Shown piece by piece: positions 1-7,200 of a stretch of 17,340 nt of DNA; the stretch's first letter is position 1; each line of letters begins with the position of its first letter. The notes under the pieces are model-generated. The model was not told where the DNA came from and made no database searches. It saw only the letters and a list, made by a program, of their open reading frames with translations. Made by a program: the position numbers and the translations under genes. Source of the stretch: JACRBK01 sp964427955 (GTDB lineage Bacteria; Chloroflexota; Anaerolineae; Aggregatilineales; Aggregatilineaceae); NCBI GenBank assembly GCA_964427955.1, contig CAYRWY010000074.1:1-17340 (forward strand), given 5' to 3'.

Positions 1-6
1 GCAGTT

Positions 7-12
7 AGGAGG
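7..12 (+). promoter_or_regulatory. Shine-Dalgarno site of nifJ
   Basis: A perfect AGGAGG lies five bases before the ATG at 18. It fixes the nifJ start and predicts efficient translation. The promoter itself lies left of the window. Confidence 0.85.
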
Positions 13-17
13 CGTTC

Positions 18-3000
18 ATGTCTACAGGTACGTCGCCCCGTAACATGGTGACGATCGACGGCAATACCGCTGCGGCGCGCGTCGCGCACGCCCTCAGCGA
101 GGTCATTGCGATTTACCCAATTACCCCGTCCTCCCCGATGGGCGAACAATCCGACGAACTGTCGGCTGCCGGTTCGACAAACATTTGGGGCACTGTCCCT
201 CATGTGATCGAAATGCAGTCCGAAGGTGGCGCGTCAGGCGCCGTGCATGGCGCGCTGACCACCGGCGCACTGAGCACGACCTTTACGGCCTCGCAGGGCT
301 TGCTGCTGATGATCCCCAACATGTACAAGATCGCCGGTGAGTTGACCCCGACGGTGTTTCATGTCTCGGCGCGTTCGCTCGCCGTGCAGGCCTTGTCGAT
401 CTACGGCGATCACTCGGACATCAACGCCGTGCGCGCGACCGGCTTTGCGCTGCTGGCGTCTGGCTGCGCTCAGGAAGTGATGGACATGGCGCTGGTGGCT
501 CATGCCGCCGCCCTGGAATCCCGCGTTCCGTTCCTTCATTTCTTCGATGGGTTCCGCACCTCGCACGAAATTCAGAAGATCGTCGAAGTCACCAAGGAAG
601 ACATGCGGGCGATGATCGACGATAAGTTCGTGTTCGAGCACCGCAAGCGCGCGCTCTCGCCCGATCATCCGACGATTCGCGGCACGGCGCAGAACCCCGA
701 TGTGTACTTCCAGGGTCGCGAGACGGTGAATCCGTACTACCTGGCCGCTCCGGCTATCGTCCAGGGCGTGATGGATCGCCTGGCGGGCGTCGTAGGCCGT
801 CAATATCACTTGTTCGATTACGTTGGTGCGCCGGATGCGGACCGCGTGGTCGTGGTGATGGGGTCGGGTGCGGAAGTGAGCCATGAGGTGATGAACTACC
901 TCAACGCGCATGGCGAGAAAGTCGGCGTGGTCAAAGTCCGCCTGTACCGTCCGTTCTCCGGCGCGGCCCTCGTGGCGGCAGTTCCGAAGACCGTCAAACG
1001 CATCGCCGTGCTTGACCGCACCAAGGAACCCGGCGCGCTGGGCGAACCGCTCTACCAGGACGTGGTGACGGCGTTCAGCGAAGCCTGGACCGAAGGCACG
1101 ATTGACGCTGTCCCGATGATCGTTGGCGGACGTTATGGCCTGGGATCGAAGGAATTCAACGCGGGTATGGCGAAAGCCGTGTTCGACAATCTGGCCGCAG
1201 CCAAGCCCAAGAATCACTTTACGACCGGCATTGTGGACGACGTGACCCACCTCAGCCTGGACGTCGATCCCAACTTCTCCAGCGAACTGCCCGGCACGCA
1301 CCGCATGATGTTCTTCGGGCTGGGCGCGGATGGTACCGTCGGCGCGAACCACAACTCGATCAAGATCATCGGCAAGGGCACCGACAATTTCGTGCAGGGT
1401 CACTTCTACTATGACTCGCGCAAGTCGGGCACGATCACGACCTCGCACCTGCGCTTCAGCAGAAACCCGATCCAGAGCCACTACCAGATCGAGCGGGCGG
1501 GCTTTGTGGCGTGCCACAACTTCAACTTCCTCGAACGCACCGACATGCTCCGCTTCCTCGAAGAAGGCGGCACGTTCCTGCTCGCCTCGCCTTACGATGC
1601 GGCCTCGGTGTGGGATCGCCTGCCGGTGGAAGTCCAGAAGCAATTGATCGCCAAAAAAGCTAAATTCTATGTGATCGACGGCCTGGGCATTGCCAAGTCG
1701 GTTGGCCTGGGTGGCCGTATCAACATCATCATGCAGGCGGCGTTCTTCAAGATTTCCGGCATCCTGCCCGAAGAGCAGGCGATGGAAATGATCCGCCATG
1801 CCGTCGAGGAAACCTACGGGAAGCGCGGCGGTAAAGTCGTGGATATGAACATCCGCGCCGCCGAAATCGCCGTGGATCGCATCGAGCGCGTGACCCTCCC
1901 CGCGCAGGCGACCAGCGCGATCCGGATGCGTCTGCCAGTCCCGGCGGATTCGCCCGACTTCGTGCAGCGCGTGACGGCGGAAATCATCGCGGGCCGGGGC
2001 GACCAACTGCCCGTGTCGGCCATGCCGATCGATGGTACGTTCCCGACTGCGACGACCCAGTTCGAAAAACGCAACATCGCGACCGAAATCCCGACCTGGG
2101 ACCCCGAAGTTTGCATCCAGTGCAACCAGTGCTCGTTCGTGTGCCCGCACGCCTGCATCCGTATGAAGGTTTATCCGTCGGAATATGCCAACGGCAAATC
2201 TCCGTCAGCTTTCAAGTCGATGGAAGCCAAAGGCCGCGAATGGAAGGGCATGAAGTATTCCCTCCAGGTATCGGCGGAAGACTGCACCGGCTGCGGCGTG
2301 TGCGTGGAAGCCTGCCCGGCGTTTGCCAAGGACGCCAGCGGCGCGAAGACCGAGCGCAAGGCCATCAATATGATCGCGCTCACGCCCGAACTGACTCATC
2401 AAGAAGCGGCGAACTGGAAGTATTTCCTGAGCCTGCCTGAAACCGATCCGGCGACCTACAACCGCTTCACCATCAAGGGTTCGCAGATGATCCGCCCGCT
2501 GTTCGAATTCTCCGGCGCGTGCGCGGGCTGCGGTGAGACCCCCTACATCAAGCTGATGACGCAGCTCTTCGGCGACCGCGCCGTGATCGCCAACGCCACC
2601 GGCTGCTCGTCGATCTACAGCGGCAACCTGCCCACCACGCCGTACTGCGTGCGCGAAGATGGACGCGGCCCGGCCTGGTCGAACTCGCTGTTCGAAGACA
2701 ACGCCGAGTTCGGGATGGGGATGCGCCTGACCATCGACAAGTTCTCCGAATATGCCCACGAGCTGCTCGACCGCCTGATTTCGACGGCGGACAACCACGT
2801 GGACCTGCTGGCTGCCATCCGTGACGCGGACCAGAGCGAGCAGGAAGGCATCGAAGCCCAGCGCCAGCGCGTGGACCAGCTCAAGGCCCTGTTGGCGCAG
2901 GACGACAGCGACCTGGCCCAGCAACTGCTGAGCGTGGCCGACTACATGGTCAAGAAGTCGGTCTGGATCCTCGGTGGTGACGGTTGGGCGTATGACATCG

Positions 3001-3602
3001 GCTACGGCGGCCTGGATCACGTCCTTGCGTCGGGCAAGAATGTCAATGTCCTGGTGCTCGACACCGGCGTCTACTCCAACACCGGCGGCCAGATGTCCAA
3101 GGCCACGCCGCGCGGCGCTGTCGCCCGGTTTGCGGCGGCGGGCAAGTCGCTGCCCAAGAAAGACCTCGGCATGATCGCCATGACCTACGGCAACATCTAC
3201 GTGGCCCAGGTCGCGATGGGCGCGAATATGAACCAGGCGGTCAAGGCCTTCGCGGAAGCCGAAGCCTACAACGGGCCGTCGCTCATCGTCGCCTACTCGC
3301 ACTGCATCAACCACGGCTATGACATGCGCGAAGGGAACTCGGTCCAGAAGGACTCGGTCGAGTCCGGACTGTGGCCGCTGTTCCGCTTCAACCCCGACAA
3401 TGCCGCGGCGGGCAAGCAGCCGCTGATGCTCGACTCCAAGGCGCCGACCCAGGATATCGAAACGGTCATGTACAAGCAGAACCGCTTCCGCATCCTGCGC
3501 AACGCCAACCCGGATCGCGCTCAGGAACTGCTCGACCTGGCCCGCGAAGATGTCAAGCTGCGCTGGAAGATGTACGAACAGTGGGCGCAGTTCGACATCT
3601 AG
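18..3602 (+). CDS. nifJ: Pyruvate:ferredoxin (flavodoxin) oxidoreductase, single-chain NifJ type
   Basis: This cytoplasmic enzyme oxidatively decarboxylates pyruvate to acetyl-CoA and CO2, passing electrons to ferredoxin or flavodoxin. At 1,194 residues it has the full length of the fused homodimeric family. The N-terminal domain carries YPITPSSPM (about residues 33-41). A transketolase-C-like domain and the gamma domain follow. The ferredoxin domain has two 4Fe-4S motifs: C699, C702, C705, C709 and C756, C759, C762, C766. The thiamine-pyrophosphate half holds the proximal-cluster cysteines C835 and C838 (CAGCGE), the ATGCSSIY cysteine and C1096 (YSHCINHG). Its GDG motif (987-989) and DTGVYSNTGGQ form the Mg-TPP site. 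All expected ligands are present, so the enzyme looks functional. It appears to be a single-gene unit that ends at two hairpins. The family usually works in anaerobic or facultative metabolism; direction and electron partner cannot be read here. Confidence 0.97.
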   Translation: MSTGTSPRNMVTIDGNTAAARVAHALSEVIAIYPITPSSPMGEQSDELSAAGSTNIWGTVPHVIEMQSEGGASGAVHGALTTGALSTTFTASQGLLLMIPNMYKIAGELTPTVFHVSARSLAVQALSIYGDHSDINAVRATGFALLASGCAQEVMDMALVAHAAALESRVPFLHFFDGFRTSHEIQKIVEVTKEDMRAMIDDKFVFEHRKRALSPDHPTIRGTAQNPDVYFQGRETVNPYYLAAPAIVQGVMDRLAGVVGRQYHLFDYVGAPDADRVVVVMGSGAEVSHEVMNYLNAHGEKVGVVKVRLYRPFSGAALVAAVPKTVKRIAVLDRTKEPGALGEPLYQDVVTAFSEAWTEGTIDAVPMIVGGRYGLGSKEFNAGMAKAVFDNLAAAKPKNHFTTGIVDDVTHLSLDVDPNFSSELPGTHRMMFFGLGADGTVGANHNSIKIIGKGTDNFVQGHFYYDSRKSGTITTSHLRFSRNPIQSHYQIERAGFVACHNFNFLERTDMLRFLEEGGTFLLASPYDAASVWDRLPVEVQKQLIAKKAKFYVIDGLGIAKSVGLGGRINIIMQAAFFKISGILPEEQAMEMIRHAVEETYGKRGGKVVDMNIRAAEIAVDRIERVTLPAQATSAIRMRLPVPADSPDFVQRVTAEIIAGRGDQLPVSAMPIDGTFPTATTQFEKRNIATEIPTWDPEVCIQCNQCSFVCPHACIRMKVYPSEYANGKSPSAFKSMEAKGREWKGMKYSLQVSAEDCTGCGVCVEACPAFAKDASGAKTERKAINMIALTPELTHQEAANWKYFLSLPETDPATYNRFTIKGSQMIRPLFEFSGACAGCGETPYIKLMTQLFGDRAVIANATGCSSIYSGNLPTTPYCVREDGRGPAWSNSLFEDNAEFGMGMRLTIDKFSEYAHELLDRLISTADNHVDLLAAIRDADQSEQEGIEAQRQRVDQLKALLAQDDSDLAQQLLSVADYMVKKSVWILGGDGWAYDIGYGGLDHVLASGKNVNVLVLDTGVYSNTGGQMSKATPRGAVARFAAAGKSLPKKDLGMIAMTYGNIYVAQVAMGANMNQAVKAFAEAEAYNGPSLIVAYSHCINHGYDMREGNSVQKDSVESGLWPLFRFNPDNAAAGKQPLMLDSKAPTQDIETVMYKQNRFRILRNANPDRAQELLDLAREDVKLRWKMYEQWAQFDI

Positions 3603-3615
3603 TACGGTGAATCGC

Positions 3616-3640
3616 GGAGAGGCAGACACTCTGCCTCTCC
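3616..3640 (+). terminator. First hairpin after nifJ
   Basis: A perfect 10-bp stem (GGAGAGGCAG with CTGCCTCTCC) closes a 5-base loop, ACACT, starting 13 bases after the nifJ stop. Only two T follow, so by itself it is not a classical intrinsic terminator. It may protect the 3' end or assist the second hairpin. Confidence 0.55.
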
Positions 3641-3654
3641 TTCCCGGCAAAATA

Positions 3655-3688
3655 ACACCCCGGAGGCGGCTGCTTCCGGGGTGTTTTT
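3655..3688 (+). terminator. Rho-independent terminator of nifJ, probably bidirectional
   Basis: ACACCCCGGA (3655-3664) pairs perfectly with TCCGGGGTGT (3675-3684). A G-U and two G-C pairs continue inward to a 4-base loop, and the 3' arm ends in five T (3684-3688). Read on the other strand, the hairpin is followed by GTTATTTTG, about 25 bases after the response-regulator stop. It therefore probably terminates both converging genes. Confidence 0.9.
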
Positions 3689-3712
3689 GTCTGCGAAATG
3701 AGACGGCAGAAC

Positions 3713-4072
3713 TCAGTAACCGCGATAGTCGTTGAGCAGTTCGACCAGTTCCGGCACGCTTACCGGCTTGACCAGGTACATATCCCCGCCGATGGCCCGG
3801 CAGCGTTCGATGTAGTCCGGCAGGTCGTAGGCGGTAATCATGATGATCGGGGCGTTGACCCCGTTGCGGCGCAAAATGTCCGTCATATCCAGGCCGTTCA
3901 TTTTGCCGGGCAGGTGGATATCAACCAGGAACAGATCAGCATCCCAGATAAGATCACTTCCTAACGCGCTTTCAGCGTCCGTAAACGTGATCAGATAGTC
4001 CCCGGTAGAGTGAGTCACCCGCTCCAGCAGCAGCACGTTCGTCGGGTCATCTTCAATATAAATGATGTTCAT
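3713..4072 (-). CDS. Single-domain response regulator (CheY-like receiver)
   Basis: This 119-residue protein is a complete receiver domain with no output domain. The acidic pocket is E7-D8-D9, the phosphoacceptor is D51 (in LVDIHLPG), the switch Thr is T80 (IIMITAYD) and the conserved Lys is K102 (LVKP). All catalytic positions are therefore present. Such proteins usually act as phosphorelay intermediates or by binding a partner protein. No histidine kinase is adjacent, so its sensor is unknown. The ATG at 4072 is supported by GGAG five bases upstream, and a TATAAT box lies about 50 bases upstream. It converges on nifJ, with the shared terminator between them. A functional link to nifJ is not shown. 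Confidence 0.93.
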   Translation of the reverse strand: MNIIYIEDDPTNVLLLERVTHSTGDYLITFTDAESALGSDLIWDADLFLVDIHLPGKMNGLDMTDILRRNGVNAPIIMITAYDLPDYIERCRAIGGDMYLVKPVSVPELVELLNDYRGY

Positions 4073-4120
4073 TCTCGCTCCAACACAAAAATGACGCTTC
4101 TAGCGCTTCGATTAGCCCCT

Positions 4121-4150
4121 ATTATACGCTATGCCTACCCTGATCATCAA
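4121..4150 (-). promoter_or_regulatory. Sigma-70-type promoter of the response regulator gene
   Basis: On the minus strand a perfect TATAAT (4126 to 4121) lies 18 bases downstream of TTGATG (4150 to 4145), which matches the -35 consensus at four of six bases. The predicted transcription start is near 4113, giving a leader of about 40 bases. A direct repeat of GAAGCG lies just downstream of the -10 box (about 4095-4111) and could be an operator. Confidence 0.6.
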
Positions 4151-4175
4151 TGATTCGTTGGCGGGTCTGAAAGCC

Positions 4176-4206
4176 TCGCAGGCAGAGGATAGTCCCCTGC
4201 CTGCGA
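4176..4206 (-). terminator. Hairpin terminator after the macroglobulin gene
   Basis: A perfect 10-bp stem (TCGCAGGCAG with CTGCCTGCGA) closes an 11-base loop, 31 bases after the minus-strand stop at 4238. On the minus strand it is followed by GGCTTTC, a poor T tract. It is the best candidate 3' boundary for the macroglobulin transcript and separates it from the response-regulator promoter. Confidence 0.55.
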
Positions 4207-4237
4207 AAGATTCATGAAACGGTCGAAGAGGTGCGGC

Positions 4238-7200
4238 CTACTCGCCGCTGGTCACCTTGAACAACGTGCCTGCGCCGCGCCCGAAGACTTCCGGGAAGTA
4301 GAAGGCGTAGCCATAGCTCGGCATCGTCTGGAACTCGCCGGGGACCGTCGCCCGCACCTGGTAGGTGTAAACGTAGGTACCCTGGGGCAAGAAGTCGGCA
4401 TACAGGTCGATTTCCGCGTCGTGCATTTCGGTGCGGTCGAACAGCCACCAGCCCCACCACCAGTAGGGATCGTACGTCGGGGTAATGGTCGGGACCTGGC
4501 TGAGCTGGCTGGTCGTGAGCAGTGAGGTATCGACCGGCTCGGTCCCGGCGGGGATCGGATCTTCCAGCACGAAGTAGTAGATGTCCTGGGGGAGGGTCAT
4601 CGTCACGCGCACGGTGATCACGTCCCCGACCTTCGCTTCGGTGATGGGCGTCTTGGGATCGCCTGGCAGGAAGTACTCGCGCGAGACCGTCAGTCCCCGG
4701 CTGATCGGCTTGGCTTCCGATGCCCACAGCTTGACGTTGAGGTGCGCTGTGTAGTACAGCACGCCGTCGCCATCGCTGCGGTTGAAGGTCACCCGGTTGA
4801 TCTCGTCCTTCAGCAGGTCCTTGACCTGCACCTTCAGGACCTGGCCGTCGCGGACGGTATCCGGCGTGACCGTGCCTTCGCCCAGTCCCTCGCCGTTGAC
4901 GATCACCGAGTAGGTGTAGTTGCCGCGCAGTTCGCCGCTCGCCACCATCCAATCGGTCAGGCCCATCACGGCCCAGGCGGTTTCCTGCGTGGTTTCCCAG
5001 TGATCGCCGTTGCGCGCCACCATCAGCCAGCGCACGACGTTGGGCAGCAGATCCGAGTTCGGCTGGACGCGGGTCAGCGCGGTGAGGGCGATGGCCGTCG
5101 AGCGGGTGTCGCTGCTCCAGTTCCACCAGTCCATCTCTTTTTCTTCCCAGTGGGCACCGGTCGCCGAGAAGATCGCGCCGGTTTGCAGATCGCTCGTCAA
5201 CTGCGCGACCGCGGCATGGCCCGGATCGGCCTCGTGATAGGCCATCAGCATAAACGACAGCGCCCAGTAGTCCATTTCCAGCCGCTGGGCGAGCAGGGCA
5301 TCCAGATCGGCCAGCGGGGCCTGACCGGCGCGGGCGAACACGTACAGGTAGAACGCCTGCCGGTTGAGCTGCCAGGTCGGCGTGTCGATGCCGGGCTGGA
5401 TGAAGTTCTGGCGGACGAAGTTGAGCGCCCGGTCGATCATGGTCGGATCGATCTCGAACCCGGTATCGCGCGCTTCGACCAGCCCCAGCACGGCATAGGC
5501 GGTGATGTAGGGATTGCTCTCCATCAGGCCGAACCAACCCCAGCCGCCATCATAGTTCTGCTCGGCGGCGAGCTTGGTCAGAGCCTCGTTCAAGACGGCG
5601 CGCAGGTTTTCTTCCAGCGCGGGATCGTCCAGCCCCAGGCCCTTGAGCGCCCGGTAGGTCATGACGTTGGGCAGGAAGCGGCTGACGGTCTGCTCGATGC
5701 ACTGGTGCTTGTAGTTCTTGAGATAGTCCAGCGCATCGACGGTGGTCACCGCCAGCGACGGATCGACGTGGATGGTCAGTTCGCCTTGATCGGTGTCCAG
5801 GCGCGGCGGCAGGCTGATCGCTTCGGTGCGCGACCCGCCCGTCCGCAGCACACCGCCGGTGCCGACGGTGTCGGGCGCGGTGTAGCGGTAGACCGGGATC
5901 GTGCCGTCCGGGCCGGTCGCCAACGTGGGTTTGCTGGCGTCCTGGTAGCCATCCTGTCCGATGGCGATGAAGGTCAGGTCCACGTAGGACACATCTTCGA
6001 CGACCACCTGCCACTCCACGCGGGCGCGGCTTCCGGCGTCGATGGTCACACTCTGGGTCTCCGGGCTGGCGAAGGTCACGCCGCTGGCCTGGAGCGTCGC
6101 CTGGACCGTCTGGGGACCGTCGGTGTTGTTGTTGATGACCGACGCCAGGGTGACTTTGTCGCCCACCACGAAGAAGCGCGGCGCGACCGGGCGCGTCAGT
6201 AGCGGGAGGGTGCTCACAAGGTCGAGGGCCGCGTCGCCCACCAGGGTGTCCGGGGTCAGGCCGCGGGCATCGAGATGCCAGGTGGTCAGGTTGTCCGGCA
6301 GGGTGAGCGAGACCGACGCCTGCCCGCTGTCGTCCGTGACGACCTGGGGGGCCCAGAGCGGCGTCTGCTGGAAATCCTGGCGGATCGTCACGGTCGGAGC
6401 GGCTTCTTGTTCCATCGGGGCCGCTGCATCGGCGGCGAACGTGGCGGTAGCCGTGGGCGCGGCAGCCGGAGCAAGTCCGCCCGCCAGCGACTCGCCCGCC
6501 TGGCGGAAGTTCTGATCCTTGAGGGCCTGGTCGGTCATGACGTCGAGCAGGCCGCGCAAGGCGACGTCGGTATACACATAATTGGACTGCGGGCCGTAGA
6601 AGTAGTCTTCCAGCGAGACACTGTTGGGCGGCATCAGCGACAGGATCGCCTGGTCCGTGACCCCGATGCCGACTTCGGCGCTGACCGGTTCGCCGTGCGC
6701 GTCCACGGTCTTGACCGCGAACGTGACGGTGTCACCCGGCTTGGCCAGGGTGGCGGACGGTGTGATCTCGACCGCGAGCCGCTGGTTGACCGGCTCGACG
6801 TTGAGCGCAATCGTGCCCGTGCGGAAGGCCGGGTTGAGATTCTCCTCGTCCGTGCCTTTCATCAACGTCGCCGTAACGTAGACGGTGGGGACGTGCGCCT
6901 CAGTGATCGGGAGCTTGTAAACCAGCGTCGAGCCGTCGACTTTGACCACCTGGTATTCCTGGATGCCCGCCCGCTCGACCGTGAGCAGCACGTAGGAAAT
7001 ACCCGTGAAGGGGATCGGGACCAACACTTCGGCGGTGTCGCCCGGCTTATAGCTGTCTTTGTCCGTCACCAGGTCGATGCTGTCGCTGGGCTGACCCCAC
7101 CAGATCGGGATCGAGCCGGTCACCCAGAAATGTAGCGTGCTGGCGTTGAGCCGCTCGCGCAGATCGCGAGTCGTGGCCCGCACGCGGTAGATCCCACCCT

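Noticed and set aside
2205..3650. A 481-codon minus-strand frame opposite nifJ
   Set aside because: It is a high-GC shadow of nifJ, whose iron-sulfur and TPP motifs prove the plus frame. No ribosome site or family pattern is seen.
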